A stretch of DNA of 64,000 bases. Origin: Flexivirga meconopsidis. GTDB lineage: Bacteria; Actinomycetota; Actinomycetes; Actinomycetales; Dermatophilaceae. Under the pieces are notes generated by a model. It saw nothing but the letters and a program-made list of their open reading frames with translations, was not told where the DNA came from and made no database searches. Both the position numbers and the translations under genes were made by a program. Shown here in pieces: positions 25,788-38,442 of the stretch (position 1 is its first letter; each line of letters begins with the position of its first letter). The stretch lies in assembly GCF_026162425.1 (NCBI RefSeq), contig NZ_JAOBQJ010000004.1, positions 372,001 through 436,000 of the forward strand, read 5' to 3'.

Positions 25788-25801
25788 AGCGGGAACCCGC
25801 T
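25788..25801. terminator. Possible bidirectional terminator between VOC gene and rbpA
   Basis: AGCGGGAACCCGCT, a perfect small hairpin (5-bp stem with a GAAC loop, or 6 bp with a 2-nt loop) in the 49-bp gap between convergent genes. No U-tract. Position is the main argument. Confidence 0.35.
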
Positions 25802-25821
25802 GCTCGATGGCTACGTGGTGG

Positions 25822-26172
25822 CTACTTGATCAGTCCACGCTGGCGCAGCGTGTCGAGCGCCTCGTCGAGAATGACCGCGCCCTCTTCGTCGCTGCGCCGC
25901 TCCTTCACATACGCCAGGTGCGTCTTGTAGGGCTCTGCCTTCGGCGGCGCGGGCGGGTTCTCCTGGTCCTGGCCGGCGGGGAACCCGCACCGCGGGCAGT
26001 CCCACGTCTCCGGCACCGAGAGGCCCGACTCCTGCGCAAAGCTGGGTCGGGTCTCGTGCCCGTTCGAGCACCAGTAGGAGACCACGACGCGGGGCGCAGC
26101 GTCGCCGCGCTCGGCCTCACCCATGGGTCCGGCACCCACCCGGCTCCCGCGAATTGCATTGCCTCCGGCCAC
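25822..26172 (-). CDS. rbpA: RNA polymerase-binding protein RbpA
   Basis: A 116-residue actinobacterial transcription factor that binds RNA polymerase and the principal sigma factor and stabilises the open complex. Recognised by MAGGNAIRGSRVGAGPMGEAERG, the Cys pairs in YWCSNGHETRPSF and WDCPRCGFPAG, and the C-terminal sigma-interaction helix (HLAYVKERRSDEEGAVILDEALDTLR). GTG start with AGGAG at 5-nt spacing. It lies downstream of secG with a 40-bp gap. Confidence 0.97.
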   Translation of the reverse strand: MAGGNAIRGSRVGAGPMGEAERGDAAPRVVVSYWCSNGHETRPSFAQESGLSVPETWDCPRCGFPAGQDQENPPAPPKAEPYKTHLAYVKERRSDEEGAVILDEALDTLRQRGLIK

Positions 26173-26212
26173 GATTGCTCCTAAACGCGTCGAGTTGTCG
26201 AGTATGCGGCGG

Positions 26213-26455
26213 TCACGCGAATCGCGCGACCAGCCCGAGACCCACGATGGCGGCGAACCAGACCAGGCTCGCGATGATCGTCAACCGGTTGAGGTTGCGC
26301 TCGGCGATCGATGACCCGCCGAGGTTGCTGCTGACACCCCCGCCGAACATGTCCGACAGGCCGCCGCCCTTCCCCTTGTGCATCAGGATCAGCAGCACCA
26401 GGAACAGGCCGCTGAGGACGACCAGTGCCTGCAGAGCGATGCGCAGCACGTCCAC
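26213..26455 (-). CDS. secG: Preprotein translocase subunit SecG
   Basis: An 80-residue membrane protein with two hydrophobic helices (ALVVLSGLFLVLLILMH and LTIIASLVWFAAIVGLGLV) joined by the typical Gly/Ser-rich loop GKGGGLSDMFGGGVSSNLGGSS. SecG is the accessory subunit of SecYEG. GTG start. It follows tpiA as in most actinobacteria and precedes rbpA. Confidence 0.95.
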   Translation of the reverse strand: MDVLRIALQALVVLSGLFLVLLILMHKGKGGGLSDMFGGGVSSNLGGSSIAERNLNRLTIIASLVWFAAIVGLGLVARFA

Positions 26456-26490
26456 GCTGAAGACTCACCTTCGGTTGATTACATCCGTAT

Positions 26491-26505
26491 GGCGCAAACT
26501 GCGCC
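26491..26505 (-). terminator. Possible hairpin between tpiA and secG
   Basis: GGCGCAAACTGCGCC, perfect 6-bp stem with a 3-nt loop, in the 92-bp gap after tpiA. No U-tract follows; it may reduce read-through into secG. Confidence 0.28.
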
Positions 26506-26547
26506 TCGGGCAAGATTACACGGCGTCATGCCGCGATCCGGACAACC

Positions 26548-27360
26548 TCAGCCAACAACGCCTTGGTGCGCCTTGTAGCGACAGATGCTCGCAAACTCGG
26601 TCGGATCCAGCGAGGCGCCACCGACCAGAGCCCCGTCGACGTCGTCCTTGGCCATGATCGAGGCGACATTGCCGGATTTCACCGACCCGCCGTAGAGGAA
26701 TCGCACCTGATCGGCCACGTCACCGGAATAGAGCTCGGCCACCCGGTCGCGCAGCGCGGCGCAAGCCTCCTGTGCATCGTCCGGGGTGGCGACCTCACCG
26801 GTGCCGATAGCCCAGATCGGCTCGTAGGCGACGACCAGCTTCGCGACGTCCTTCGCCGGCACCCCGGCCAGGTCGGCGGTCAACTGACCGACGATGTAAG
26901 GGATCTGCTCCCCCGCCTGGCGCACCTCCAGCGGCTCGCCGACGCAGAGAATCGGCACCAGGTCGTGCCGGAACGCGGCCTTGACCTTGGCGTTCACCGT
27001 CTCGTCGGTCTCGCCGTGGATGGTGCGCCGCTCGCTGTGCCCGACCACCACGTAGGTGCAGCCCAGCTTGGTTAGGAACGCTCCGGAGATGTCACCGGTG
27101 TAGGCACCGGAATCGTGCGGCGACAGGTCCTGCGCACCGAATTTCAGCTTGAGCCGGTCGCCGTCGATCAGCGTCTGCACCGACCGGATGTCGGTGTATG
27201 GCGGGAGCACCGCCACCTCGGTCTCGTCGTGGTCGTGCTTCTTGTCCCGCAGCGTCCAGTCGAGCTTCTGCACCAGCACCGTGGCCTGCTGGTGGTCCAG
27301 GTTCATCTTCCAGTTGCCGGCGATCAGCGGGGTGCGGACGGTCTTGGTCTCCTGCGCCAT
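26548..27360 (-). CDS. tpiA: Triosephosphate isomerase
   Basis: A 270-residue TIM barrel interconverting glyceraldehyde-3-phosphate and dihydroxyacetone phosphate. Motifs: [13 protein letters not shown] (catalytic Lys), VVVGHSERR (catalytic His) and [13 protein letters not shown] (catalytic Glu), then [12 protein letters not shown]. Its ATG overlaps the pgk stop by one base, so gap-pgk-tpiA are translated together. Confidence 0.97.
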   Translation of the reverse strand: MAQETKTVRTPLIAGNWKMNLDHQQATVLVQKLDWTLRDKKHDHDETEVAVLPPYTDIRSVQTLIDGDRLKLKFGAQDLSPHDSGAYTGDISGAFLTKLGCTYVVVGHSERRTIHGETDETVNAKVKAAFRHDLVPILCVGEPLEVRQAGEQIPYIVGQLTADLAGVPAKDVAKLVVAYEPIWAIGTGEVATPDDAQEACAALRDRVAELYSGDVADQVRFLYGGSVKSGNVASIMAKDDVDGALVGGASLDPTEFASICRYKAHQGVVG

Positions 27361-28562
27361 CAGGACTCCAGCACCTCCAGGCCGGGGAGGGTCTTGCCCT
27401 CGAGGAACTCCAGGCTGGCGCCGCCACCGGTCGAGATGTGGCTGAACGCGTCGTCGGAGAAGCCGAGTTGCCGCACGGCGGCCGCCGAGTCGCCGCCGCC
27501 GACGACGGTGGTCGCGCCCTTCGCGGTCACGTCGGCGAGGGCCTGCGCGACGGCCTGGGTCCCCGCGGCATACGGCTGCATCTCGAAGGCGCCCATCGGG
27601 CCGTTCCAGAAGACCGTCTTGGCCGAGCCGATCGCCTGCGCGAAGGCGGCCGCCGACTCGGGGCCGATATCGAGCCCCATCCGGTCGGCGGGGATCGCGT
27701 CGGCGGCGACGACCTCGTGGTCGGCGTCGGCCGAGAACCCGGTCGCCGCGACGACGTCGGTCGGCAGCACGATCTGCACGCCGCGGTTCTCTGCGTCGGC
27801 GAGGTAGCCGCGCACGCGGGCGACCTGATCCTCCTCGAGCAGGCTCTTGCCGACCTCGTGCCCCTGAGCGGCGAGGAAGGTGAAGACCATCCCGCCGCCG
27901 ATCAGGAGGAGGTCGGCCTTGGTGAGCAGTGCCTCGATGACGCCGAGCTTGTCGCTGACCTTGGCGCCGCCGAGCACGACGGCATACGGCCGCTGCGGCT
28001 TCTCGGTGAGCTGCCGCAGCACGCCGACCTCGGTCTCGACCAGGCCACCGGCGGCCTGCGGCAGCCGCTCGGCGATGTCGTAGACGCTGGCCTGCTTGCG
28101 GTGCACGACGCCGAAACCGTCGGACACGTAGACGTCGGCGAGGTGCGAGAGCTGGTCGGCGAAGGCGCCGCGCTCGGCGTCGTCCTTGCTGGTCTCCCCC
28201 GGGTTGAAGCGGAGGTTCTCCAGCACCGCGACGTCTCCGTCGTTCAGCCGGTCGACGGTCTCGTTGGCCGACTCCCCCACCGTGTCGGTGGCGAAAAGCA
28301 CTGGCGTGCCGAGCAATTCGGCCAGCCGGTCAGCGACCGGGCGCAGCGAGTACTTCTCCTCCGGCACGCCCTTCGGGCGGCCCAGATGCGCGCACACGAC
28401 GACCCGGGCGCCGGCGTCGCGCAACCGCTGGATCGTCGGGACCGACGCACGCACCCGACCGTCGTCGGTGATCGTGCCCGCGTCGTCCAACGGCACATTG
28501 AGGTCGCTGCGCAGCAGCACGGTCTTGCCATGGAGCTTGCCCAGGTCGTCGATGGTGCGCAT
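27360..28562 (-). CDS. pgk: Phosphoglycerate kinase
   Basis: A 400-residue glycolytic kinase making ATP from 1,3-bisphosphoglycerate. Motifs: [35 protein letters not shown] and, in the nucleotide domain, [24 protein letters not shown] and [11 protein letters not shown]. The ATG at 28560-28562 gives the normal length; the same frame stays open far upstream inside gap, which is a shadow. It starts 5 bp after the gap stop. Confidence 0.97.
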   Translation of the reverse strand: MRTIDDLGKLHGKTVLLRSDLNVPLDDAGTITDDGRVRASVPTIQRLRDAGARVVVCAHLGRPKGVPEEKYSLRPVADRLAELLGTPVLFATDTVGESANETVDRLNDGDVAVLENLRFNPGETSKDDAERGAFADQLSHLADVYVSDGFGVVHRKQASVYDIAERLPQAAGGLVETEVGVLRQLTEKPQRPYAVVLGGAKVSDKLGVIEALLTKADLLLIGGGMVFTFLAAQGHEVGKSLLEEDQVARVRGYLADAENRGVQIVLPTDVVAATGFSADADHEVVAADAIPADRMGLDIGPESAAAFAQAIGSAKTVFWNGPMGAFEMQPYAAGTQAVAQALADVTAKGATTVVGGGDSAAAVRQLGFSDDAFSHISTGGGASLEFLEGKTLPGLEVLES

Positions 28563-28567
28563 CAGCC

Positions 28568-30686
<2,119 letters not shown>

Positions 30687-30756
30687 ACGAATTCAAATCC
30701 TCGCTATAGCAGGCGGTGCCGTCATCGTACGGCCAATCGGCGAAATAGTGGACCGC

Positions 30757-31701
30757 TCACTCCACCACATCTCGATAGGCCGCCGCCAATCGGAGGCTGT
30801 CGTGGGCACCGGGGATGTCCGAGTCGGCCACATCGGCGAAAACCACTTCCGCACCTAGGGATTCGGCGGTGCTGCGCAGTTGGTCGCCATGGTCAGTAAC
30901 CACCGTCGGGTCGGCAAGCACGAGGTCGAGGTGCAGGTCGGGCGCGTGTGCGGCGAGCACCTCGAGATGGTCGGAGGCGCTGAATCCGACGGTCTCTCCG
31001 GTGTTCATGACCATGTTGAGCGTGAGCAGCCGCTTGGCCGTGGTGTGCACCAGCGCGTCACGCAGATCCGGCACCAGCAGGTGCGGCATCACCGAGGTGA
31101 ACCACGAACCCGGGCCGAGGATCACCCAATCGGCTTCGTAGACCGCCTCGACCGCTTCCTGGCAGGCCAACGGCGGGTCGGGGTGCAGCCGGATGCCGAG
31201 CACCCGGCCGCGGGTGGTGGCGACCTCCACCTGTCCGACCACATCGGTGACGTCGTCGGGCGCAGCCGGATCGGCGCCGAGCACACTGGCCTCGATCCGG
31301 AGCGGCTCGGCCGCCATCGGCAGCACCCGTCCGCGCGCACCGAGCAGTCGGCCGACGAAGTCGAGGCCCGCGATGGGATCACCGAGCAGATCCCACAGCG
31401 AGGCGATGATCAGGTTGCCGAGTGCGTGCCCGCCGAGCGGTCCCTCGCCGGCGAACCGGTGCTGCAGTGCGTCGCGCCACTGCAGCCCCCACTCGGAGTT
31501 GTCGCAGAGCGCGGCCAGCGCCATACGCAGGTCACCGGGTGGGAGGATGTCGAACTCCTCGCGCAGGCGTCCGCTCGAGCCGCCGTCGTCGGCGACGGTG
31601 ACGATGGCGGTGATCTTGTCGGTCACCAGTTGCAGTGCCTGCAACGAGGCGAACAGGCCGTGTCCGCCACCGAGCGCGGCGACGGCTGGTCGGGGGCTCA
31701 T
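30757..31701 (-). CDS. yvcK: Gluconeogenesis factor YvcK/CuvA family protein
   Basis: A 314-residue Rossmann-like UDP-sugar-binding protein with AALGGGHGLFASL, VTVADDGGSSGRLREE and GPLGGHALGNLII. Homologues (YvcK, CuvA) are needed for growth on gluconeogenic carbon and for cell shape. It sits 6 bp after rapZ and 70 bp before whiA in the uvrC-rapZ-yvcK-whiA operon. Confidence 0.95.
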   Translation of the reverse strand: MSPRPAVAALGGGHGLFASLQALQLVTDKITAIVTVADDGGSSGRLREEFDILPPGDLRMALAALCDNSEWGLQWRDALQHRFAGEGPLGGHALGNLIIASLWDLLGDPIAGLDFVGRLLGARGRVLPMAAEPLRIEASVLGADPAAPDDVTDVVGQVEVATTRGRVLGIRLHPDPPLACQEAVEAVYEADWVILGPGSWFTSVMPHLLVPDLRDALVHTTAKRLLTLNMVMNTGETVGFSASDHLEVLAAHAPDLHLDLVLADPTVVTDHGDQLRSTAESLGAEVVFADVADSDIPGAHDSLRLAAAYRDVVE

Positions 31702-31707
31702 CCGGTC

Positions 31708-32595
31708 CTACTCCCGTCCGAGGTCGCGGTGCACCACCAGCGACTTCACCGCGTCGGAGTCCAGCCGGGAGGCCAGCGCCTCCGCCATCGCGACCGAACG
31801 GTGTTTGCCGCCGGTGCAACCCACCGCGAGCGTGACGTAGCTGCGGCCTTCCCGAAGGTAACCCGCGGTCATCGGCTCGAGCAGGGCAAGGGTGCGGTCG
31901 AGAAACTCCTGCGCGCCGGGCTGGGCCAGCACGTAGTCGGCCACCACCGCCTCCTGACCGGTGTGCGGGCGCAACTGCGGGTTCCAGAACGGGTTGGGCA
32001 GGAAGCGCATGTCGAAGACCAGGTCGGCGTCGAGCGGGATGCCGTACTTGAATCCGAACGACATGACCGCGATGCGCAGCGCCGGTCCGTCGTCGCCGCC
32101 GACGAACTCGCGCACCTTGGCGCTGAGCTGGTGGACGTTGAGTCCACTGGTGTCGATGAGTATGTCGGCAGTCGCGCGCAGGTCGCGCAACGTCTCGCGC
32201 TCCTCTTGGATGCCGTCGAGCAGTCGGCCCTCGCCCTGCAGCGGGTGCGGCCGGCGGACCGACTCGAAACGGCGGACCAGCGCCTCGTCGGTCGCGTCCA
32301 TGAAGATGACCGTCGGCCGCCATCCCTTGTCCCGCAGGTGGTCCAGGCCCTCGCGGAAGTCGGTGAAGAACGCCCGCGACCGCACATCCACAACGGCGGC
32401 CAGCTGGGGCATCTCCTCGTTGTCGCGGGAGATGAGGTCGGCCATCGAGACGAGCAACTGCGGCGGCAGGTTATCGATGACGTACCAGCCGCCGTCCTCC
32501 AGCACGTTGGCGGCGGTCGTCCGGCCGGCGCCGCTCATGCCGGTGACCACGATGAGTTCGGCCGAACGGGACGGCGACTCGTCGAGCTCGGTCAT
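31708..32595 (-). CDS. rapZ: RNase adapter RapZ family nucleotide-binding protein
   Basis: A 295-residue protein of the RapZ/YvcJ family. The P-loop reads [17 protein letters not shown], with Arg in place of the usual Walker Lys, as in other actinobacterial members. The C-terminal half has [28 protein letters not shown] and the [11 protein letters not shown]-type segment [14 protein letters not shown]. In E. coli RapZ guides sRNA decay for amino-sugar synthesis; the actinobacterial role is less clear. The ATG overlaps the uvrC stop. Confidence 0.95.
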   Translation of the reverse strand: MTELDESPSRSAELIVVTGMSGAGRTTAANVLEDGGWYVIDNLPPQLLVSMADLISRDNEEMPQLAAVVDVRSRAFFTDFREGLDHLRDKGWRPTVIFMDATDEALVRRFESVRRPHPLQGEGRLLDGIQEERETLRDLRATADILIDTSGLNVHQLSAKVREFVGGDDGPALRIAVMSFGFKYGIPLDADLVFDMRFLPNPFWNPQLRPHTGQEAVVADYVLAQPGAQEFLDRTLALLEPMTAGYLREGRSYVTLAVGCTGGKHRSVAMAEALASRLDSDAVKSLVVHRDLGRE

Positions 32596-34673
32596 CCAGT
32601 GGTCTCCTCGTTCTCGTGGTCGGAGTCATCGTCCAGCACCTCGCCCGTGGTGAGGTTGACCGCGGGTGCGGCGCCGTCATCCTCTCGCAGGTGGGCGTGC
32701 AGCGTCGCGGCAAGCGTCGGACCAATCCCCTTGACGGCCGCGATCTGCTCGACGTCGGCTGCCCGGAGCCGCTTCACCGAGCCGAACTCACGCAGCAACG
32801 CCTTGCGGCGCACCTCGCCGAGACCGGGTATCCCGTCCAGCGCCGAACGGGTCATCGCCTTCGACCGGCGCTGCCGGTGGAAGGTGATCGCGAAGCGGTG
32901 CGCCTCGTCGCGGACCCGCTGCAGCAGGTAGAGGCCGTCGCTGGTGCGGGGCAGGATGACCGGGAAGTCGTCGTCCGGCAGCCACACCTCCTCCAGACGC
33001 TTGGCGAGGCCGACCACGGCGACGTCATCGATGCCGAGTGCGTCCAGCGCGCGGGACGCCGCGTCGACCTGAGGCTTGCCGCCGTCCACCACGACCAATT
33101 GCGGCGGGTAGGCGAATCGCTTTGGTTTGCCGGTGGTTTCGTCGATCGGGCCGCTGGCGCCGGAGGGTCCTTGCTCGACCACCGTGACGTCGGCGACGGC
33201 GTCGGTCTCGTTGTCGCTCGCGTCGTCGAGCTCGATGTCACCGGCATCGTCGCGCTCGTCGAGGTAGCGCCGGAAGCGCCGCGTGAGCACCTCGTCCATC
33301 GCTGCGGTGTCGTCGAGTCGCACCGAGCCGTCCGGCTGCGGGGTGCCGCGCACGATGAAGCGCCGGTATTCGCCCTTGCGGGGCAAGCCGTCCTCGAAGA
33401 CCACCATCGAGGCGACCACGTTGGTGCCCTGCACGTGACTGACGTCGAAGCATTCGATCCGCAACGGCGCCTGGTCGAGCGAGAGTGCCTCCTGCAGGTC
33501 CTGCAGCGCCTGGCTGCGGGCGGTCAGATCACCGGCGCGGGCCACCTTGTGCCGGGCGAGGGCCTGGGTCGCGTTGCGTTGGACCGTCTCCATCAGCGTG
33601 CGCTTGTCGCCGCGCTGCGGGACGCGCAACTCGACCCGAGCCCGCCGCAGACCGGCCAACCATTCCTGCATTGCGTCGGCATCCGGTGGCAGCACCGGCA
33701 CCAGCACCTCGCGCGGCACACCCTCGGGGGACTCCCCGCCATACACCTGCAGCAGGAGGCGTTCGACGACCTCGGCCAGGCCCAGGTCCCCCTCGCTCTG
33801 CTTGTCCACGACCCAACCGCGCTGTCCGCGCACTCGACCGCCCCGGACGTGGAAGACCTGCACCGCGGCCTCCAGCTCATCGTCATCGATGCCGAAGACG
33901 TCGGCGTCCGTGGCGTCGCCGAGCACGACGGCGGATCGCTCCAGCGCCTTCTCCAACGCCTGCAGGTCGTCGCGCCGACGGGCGGCCGTCTCGAAGTCGA
34001 GTTCCGCACTGGCAGCACGCATTTCGCGTTCGAGGCGCTTGACGAACCTGCTGGTGTTACCGGCCATGAATTCGCAGAAGTCCGCTGCGATCTCGCGGTG
34101 CTCCTCCGGCGTCACCCGGCCGACACACGGCGCCGAGCACTTGTCGATGTAGCCGAGCAGGCACGGCCGGCCGACCTGACCGGCGCGCTTGAAGACACCG
34201 CTGCTGCAGGTGCGCACCGGGAAGACGCGCAGCAACTGATCGAGGGTCTCGCGGATCGCCCAGGCATGCGCGTAGGGCCCGAAATACCTGGTGCCCTTAC
34301 GTTTTGCGCCGCGCATCACCTGCGCGCGTGGAAACTCCTCCCCCATCGTGACTGCGAGATAGGGGTATGACTTGTCGTCGCGGTACTTGACGTTGAACCG
34401 CGGGTCGTACTCCTTGATCCAGGAGTACTCCAGTTGCAACGCCTCGACCTCGTTGCGTACGACGGTCCACTCGACGCTCGCGCCGGTGAGCACCATGGTG
34501 CGGGTGCGCGGGTGCAGCGCCGAGATGTCCTGGAAGTATGACGACAGCCGGCTGCGCAATGACTTGGCCTTGCCGACATAGATGACCCGCCCATCCTTGT
34601 CGCGGAACCGGTAGACACCGGGGTCGACCGGGATCTCCCCCGGCTTCGGGCGGTAGGTCGACGGGTCTGCCAC
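32592..34673 (-). CDS. uvrC: Excinuclease ABC subunit C
   Basis: A 693-residue nucleotide-excision repair nuclease that cuts on both sides of a UvrB-bound lesion. N-terminal GIY-YIG domain ([26 protein letters not shown]), a UVR segment ([27 protein letters not shown]), an RNase H-like C-terminal nuclease ([20 protein letters not shown]) and terminal helix-hairpin-helix motifs ([15 protein letters not shown]). An acidic insert rich in Asp/Asn lies in the nuclease domain before [13 protein letters not shown]. It heads the uvrC-rapZ-yvcK-whiA operon. Confidence 0.97.
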   Translation of the reverse strand: MADPSTYRPKPGEIPVDPGVYRFRDKDGRVIYVGKAKSLRSRLSSYFQDISALHPRTRTMVLTGASVEWTVVRNEVEALQLEYSWIKEYDPRFNVKYRDDKSYPYLAVTMGEEFPRAQVMRGAKRKGTRYFGPYAHAWAIRETLDQLLRVFPVRTCSSGVFKRAGQVGRPCLLGYIDKCSAPCVGRVTPEEHREIAADFCEFMAGNTSRFVKRLEREMRAASAELDFETAARRRDDLQALEKALERSAVVLGDATDADVFGIDDDELEAAVQVFHVRGGRVRGQRGWVVDKQSEGDLGLAEVVERLLLQVYGGESPEGVPREVLVPVLPPDADAMQEWLAGLRRARVELRVPQRGDKRTLMETVQRNATQALARHKVARAGDLTARSQALQDLQEALSLDQAPLRIECFDVSHVQGTNVVASMVVFEDGLPRKGEYRRFIVRGTPQPDGSVRLDDTAAMDEVLTRRFRRYLDERDDAGDIELDDASDNETDAVADVTVVEQGPSGASGPIDETTGKPKRFAYPPQLVVVDGGKPQVDAASRALDALGIDDVAVVGLAKRLEEVWLPDDDFPVILPRTSDGLYLLQRVRDEAHRFAITFHRQRRSKAMTRSALDGIPGLGEVRRKALLREFGSVKRLRAADVEQIAAVKGIGPTLAATLHAHLREDDGAAPAVNLTTGEVLDDDSDHENEETTG

Positions 34674-34768
34674 CCACCTAGCTTATGAACCGGCGCCGAC
34701 AGCTGACGCTTCCGGGGCGTGCACACGGCGCGACGGTCGCGGGTTATCCACGGCCGAGGGCGCATCGA

Positions 34769-35227
34769 TCAGGAAACGGTGATGGTGCCGCCCTCGACGG
34801 TGACGGTGCGCGCGGGCAGGGCCTTGGTGGCCGGGCCTTGCAGCACGGAGCCGTCCTTGATGCTGAATGCGCTGCCGTGGCACGGACACAGGATCTTGCC
34901 GTCCTGCACCTGGGTGACCTGACAGCCCTGGTGGGTGCAGGTGGAGCTGAACGCCTTGAACTGCCCCGCAGTCGGCTGGGTGACGACTGCCTTCAAGTCG
35001 GCATCGACGGTCCCGCCACCGACCGGCACCTTCGCCTTCTCGAGGCCGCCGCTCTTGGCGGGAGCCGACGAGCCGGACGATCCGCAGCCGGTCAACAACG
35101 CCGCACCGACCAGCCCGCCGGCGAGCCCCGCGGTGCGCAGGACCAGCCGCCGCTCGGGTGCGGGCGTCGCATTGACGGTCTGGTTCGGCCGCGACGAGGG
35201 TGGAGCGGGTTCGGCGTGTCCAGTCAT
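34769..35227 (-). CDS. Exported Rieske (2Fe-2S) lipoprotein
   Basis: A 152-residue protein. Residues about 26-50 form a Tat-like signal (RRLVLRTAGLAGGLVGAALLTGC) ending in a lipobox LTGC, so it is probably exported and lipid-anchored. After a Gly/Ser linker, the Rieske domain has CTHQGC and CPCHGSAF, with all four ligands present. Such small Rieske lipoproteins are widespread in actinobacteria; the electron partner is unknown. It lies between uvrA and uvrC on the same strand, but probably has its own promoter because a hairpin precedes it. Confidence 0.9.
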   Translation of the reverse strand: MTGHAEPAPPSSRPNQTVNATPAPERRLVLRTAGLAGGLVGAALLTGCGSSGSSAPAKSGGLEKAKVPVGGGTVDADLKAVVTQPTAGQFKAFSSTCTHQGCQVTQVQDGKILCPCHGSAFSIKDGSVLQGPATKALPARTVTVEGGTITVS

Positions 35228-35243
35228 GCCCCCATGATGACTT

Positions 35244-35277
35244 CTCGAGCTGTCGATCGGGTGCTCGACGGCTCGAG
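35244..35277 (-). terminator. Terminator hairpin downstream of uvrA
   Basis: CTCGAGC TGTCGA - TCGGGTGC - TCGACG GCTCGAG, a 13-bp stem (one wobble) with an 8-nt loop, in the 64-bp gap after the uvrA stop. No U-tract, but it is the strongest stem in this part of the window. Confidence 0.5.
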
Positions 35278-35291
35278 TGTTTGCGGACCGA

Positions 35292-38200
35292 CTACTTCTT
35301 GGCCGTGGTCTTCTTCGCCGCCTTCTTGGTGGCCGGCTTCTTCGTGGTGCGCGTTGCAGTCCGCTTGGTGCTGCGCGACTCCGCCGCCGCAGTGCGCTTG
35401 GTCGCAGCCGTTTTCCGGGCCGCCTGCTTCGCCGGTTTCGCGGCCGCCTTGGCCCCGGTCGCGCGGCTCTGCGACGGACGCTCGGCGGACCCCTTGGCCA
35501 GCAACGGCGCGAGGAACTGGCCGGTGTAGCTCTCCGGCACCTGCGCGACCTCCTCGGGCGTGCCGGTGGCCACGACCGTGCCGCCGCGGAAGCCGCCCTC
35601 GGGTCCCATGTCGACGATCCAGTCGGCGGACTTGATCACGTCGAGGTTGTGCTCGATCACCACCACCGTGTTGCCCTTGTCGACCAGCCCCTGGAGCACC
35701 CCGAGCAGCTTACGGATGTCCTCGAAGTGCAACCCGGTCGTCGGCTCGTCGAGCACGTAGATGGTCCGGCCGGTCGACCGCTTCTGCAGCTCGGCGGCGA
35801 GCTTCACCCGCTGCGCCTCACCACCGGACAGCGTCGGCGCCGGCTGACCGAGCCGCACGTAACCCAGACCGACGTCGACCAGCGTCTTCATGTGCCGGGA
35901 GATCGCCGGCACCGCCGCGAAGAACTCGTTGGCCTCCTCGATCGGCATGTCCAGCACGTCGGAGATCGTCTTGCCCTTGAAGTGCACCTCGAGCGTCTCG
36001 CGGTTGTAGCGCGCGCCGTGGCAGACCTCGCACGGGACGTAGACGTCCGGCAGGAAGTTCATCTCGATCTTGATGGTGCCGTCGCCCTGGCAGTTCTCGC
36101 AGCGACCGCCCTTGACGTTGAAGGAGAACCGCCCGGGCTGATAGCCGCGGACCTTGGCCTCGGTCGTCTCGGCGAACAGCCGGCGGACGTGGTCGAACAC
36201 GCCGGTGTAGGTTGCCGGGTTGCTGCGCGGGGTGCGGCCGATCGGGCTCTGGTCGACGTGCACGACCTTGTCGAGTTGGTCCAGGCCCTCGACGGTGCGG
36301 TGCCGGCCCGGCACGTGACGCGCGCCGTTGAGCTGGTTGGCCAGCACGTTGTAAAGGATCTCGTTGACCAGGGTCGACTTGCCGGAACCCGAAACGCCAG
36401 TTACTGCAACGAGATTGCCGAGTGGGATGCTGACGTCGATGTTCTGCAGGTTGTGCTCGCGCGCACCCCGGACGGTGATCTCCCGCCCATCATGCGGACG
36501 CCGTATGGCGGGGGTCGCGATCTCCCGGCGCCCCGCGAGGTAAGCACCGGTGATCGACTCGGGGTTGTCGAGTAGCTCCCGCACCGGTCCGGAGTGCACC
36601 ACCTCACCACCGTGCTCGCCGGCACCGGGGCCGATGTCGACCACCCAGTCGGCGGTGGCGATGGTGTCCTCGTCGTGCTCGACCACGATCAGCGTGTTGC
36701 CGAGGTCGCGCAGCCGGGTGAGGGTCTCGATCAGCCGGTGGTTGTCCCGCTGGTGCAGGCCGATCGACGGCTCGTCGAGCACGTAGAGCACGCCGACCAG
36801 GCCGGAGCCGATCTGGGTCGCCAGCCGGATGCGCTGCGCCTCACCACCGGACAGAGTGCCGGCCGGACGATCGAGCGAGAGATAGTCCAGGCCGACGTCG
36901 AGCAGGAAGCCCAGCCGCGCGTCGATCTCCCGGATCACCCGCTCGGCGATCTGCCGCTCCCGGGCGGTGAAGTCGACGCCGTCGAGGAAGCCGGCCGACT
37001 GCGAGATCGGCAGCGCGCACACGTCGGCGATCGACCGTCCGCCGATCGTCACCGCGAGCGACTCCGGCTTGAGCCGGGCGCCGTGACAGACCGGGCAGGG
37101 CACCTCCCGCATGTAGCCCTCGTAACGGTCCCGGCTCCAGTCGGACTCGGTCTCGGCATGCCGCCGCTTCACGAACGGGATGACGCCCTCGAAACCGGTG
37201 GAGTAGCTGCGCTCCCGGCCATAGCGGTTGCGGTACTTCACGTGCACCTTGTGGTTCTGCCCGTACAGCAGCGCCTCCTTGGCCCGCTCCGGCAGCGCGT
37301 GCCACGGCGTGTCGAGGTCAAACTTGAGGTCGTCGGCGAGTGCGCCGATGACGCGCAGGAAGTAGTCCGACGACTGCGAGCCCTGCGCCCACGGTAGGAT
37401 CGCGCCCTCCCGGATCGACTTGTCCTCGTCGGGGACGATCAGCGACACATCCACCTCGAGCTCGGTGCCGAGACCGGTGCATGCGGGGCAGGCGCCGAAC
37501 GGCGAGTTGAAGGAGAACGAGCGCGGCTCGATCTCGTCCATGCCCAGCGGGTGGTCATTGGGGCAGGCCATCTTCTCGGAGAAGCGCCGCTCGCGCATCG
37601 GGTCGTCGACCTCGAAGTCGACCATCTCGGCGATCATCACGCCGCCTGCGAGCCCGAGCGCGGTCTCCACCGAGTCGGTGAGTCGCTGCTTGCCGGAGTT
37701 GTCCCCGGCCCGCGAGACGAGTCGGTCGACGACGACGTCGATCGAGTGTTTTTTCTGCTTGGCGAGTTTCGGCGGGTCGGCGAGCGACACCACCTCACCG
37801 TCGACCCGGGCCCGGGAGTAGCCCTTGCCCTGCAACTCGGCGAACAGCTCGAGGTACTCCCCCTTGCGGGCGCGGACCACCGGCGCGAGCACCTGGAAGC
37901 GGGTGCGGTCGGGCAGGTCGAGCAGCCGGTCGACGATCTGCTGCGGGGTCTGCCGCTGCACCGGCTCGCCGCAGATCGGGCAGTGCGGGCGGCCGGCGCG
38001 GGCGAAGAGCAGTCGCAGGTAGTCGTAGACCTCGGTGATCGTGCCGACCGTCGACCGCGGGTTGCGGTTGGTCGACTTCTGGTCGATCGACACCGCCGGC
38101 GACAGGCCCTCGATGAAGTCGACGTCGGGCTTGTCCATCTGGCCCAGGAACTGCCGGGCGTATGCCGAGAGCGACTCGACATACCGCCGCTGTCCCTCGG

Positions 38201-38384
38201 CGAAGATCGTGTCGAAGGCGAGCGACGACTTGCCGGACCCGGACAGGCCGGTGAAGACGACGAGGGCGTTGCGCGGCAGGTCGACCGAGATGTCACGAAG
38301 GTTGTGCTCACGCGCGCCGCGGACGCGCAAATGGTCATGGCCTCTGCCGGAGACAGGCAGAGTAGAAGAAGTCGGCGAAGGCAC
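35292..38384 (-). CDS. uvrA: Excinuclease ABC subunit A, with Lys/Ala-rich tail
   Basis: A 1030-residue tandem ABC ATPase that finds DNA damage and loads UvrB. Walker A loops are [10 protein letters not shown] and [10 protein letters not shown]; signatures are LSGGEAQR (twice). Zinc-binding cysteines are seen in [15 protein letters not shown] and RCENCQGDG...CEVCHGARY. The last 70 or so residues are a Lys/Ala/Thr-rich, histone H1-like tail, absent from E. coli UvrA. The GTG at 38384 is chosen: the longer frame to 38489 overlaps the divergent GH15 gene. A -10-like TAGCAT ends 7 bp before it, suggesting a leaderless mRNA. Confidence 0.95.
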   Translation of the reverse strand: MPSPTSSTLPVSGRGHDHLRVRGAREHNLRDISVDLPRNALVVFTGLSGSGKSSLAFDTIFAEGQRRYVESLSAYARQFLGQMDKPDVDFIEGLSPAVSIDQKSTNRNPRSTVGTITEVYDYLRLLFARAGRPHCPICGEPVQRQTPQQIVDRLLDLPDRTRFQVLAPVVRARKGEYLELFAELQGKGYSRARVDGEVVSLADPPKLAKQKKHSIDVVVDRLVSRAGDNSGKQRLTDSVETALGLAGGVMIAEMVDFEVDDPMRERRFSEKMACPNDHPLGMDEIEPRSFSFNSPFGACPACTGLGTELEVDVSLIVPDEDKSIREGAILPWAQGSQSSDYFLRVIGALADDLKFDLDTPWHALPERAKEALLYGQNHKVHVKYRNRYGRERSYSTGFEGVIPFVKRRHAETESDWSRDRYEGYMREVPCPVCHGARLKPESLAVTIGGRSIADVCALPISQSAGFLDGVDFTARERQIAERVIREIDARLGFLLDVGLDYLSLDRPAGTLSGGEAQRIRLATQIGSGLVGVLYVLDEPSIGLHQRDNHRLIETLTRLRDLGNTLIVVEHDEDTIATADWVVDIGPGAGEHGGEVVHSGPVRELLDNPESITGAYLAGRREIATPAIRRPHDGREITVRGAREHNLQNIDVSIPLGNLVAVTGVSGSGKSTLVNEILYNVLANQLNGARHVPGRHRTVEGLDQLDKVVHVDQSPIGRTPRSNPATYTGVFDHVRRLFAETTEAKVRGYQPGRFSFNVKGGRCENCQGDGTIKIEMNFLPDVYVPCEVCHGARYNRETLEVHFKGKTISDVLDMPIEEANEFFAAVPAISRHMKTLVDVGLGYVRLGQPAPTLSGGEAQRVKLAAELQKRSTGRTIYVLDEPTTGLHFEDIRKLLGVLQGLVDKGNTVVVIEHNLDVIKSADWIVDMGPEGGFRGGTVVATGTPEEVAQVPESYTGQFLAPLLAKGSAERPSQSRATGAKAAAKPAKQAARKTAATKRTAAAESRSTKRTATRTTKKPATKKAAKKTTAKK

Positions 38385-38391
38385 GAGATCA

Positions 38392-38397
38392 ATGCTA
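38392..38397 (-). promoter_or_regulatory. Possible uvrA -10 (leaderless)
   Basis: TAGCAT on the minus strand, 7 bp before the uvrA GTG. No Shine-Dalgarno sequence is present and no -35 is obvious. No LexA-type palindrome was seen in this 58-bp gap. Confidence 0.35.
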
Positions 38398-38407
38398 GGT
38401 GCGGCCA

Positions 38408-38436
38408 CCGACAACCCTCCTCCCGAGGCATACGCT
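38408..38436 (+). promoter_or_regulatory. Possible GH15 gene promoter (leaderless)
   Basis: CCGACA (38408-38413), a 17-bp spacer and TACGCT (38431-38436), ending 6 bp before the ATG at 38443. The spacing predicts transcription starting at the start codon. Moderate match to consensus. Confidence 0.4.
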
Positions 38437-38442
38437 GCCGGG

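Noticed and set aside
21094-25800. Genomic island or prophage
   Set aside because: Considered because of the HNH gene and broken ligase. No integrase, tRNA end, attachment repeats or phage genes were found, so only separate accessory genes are claimed.
30880-32931. 683-codon plus-strand open frame opposite yvcK, rapZ and the end of uvrC
   Set aside because: Antisense shadow; no recognisable motif, and the opposite strand is a conserved operon.
32616-34370. 584-codon plus-strand open frame opposite uvrC
   Set aside because: Antisense shadow of uvrC with no domain.
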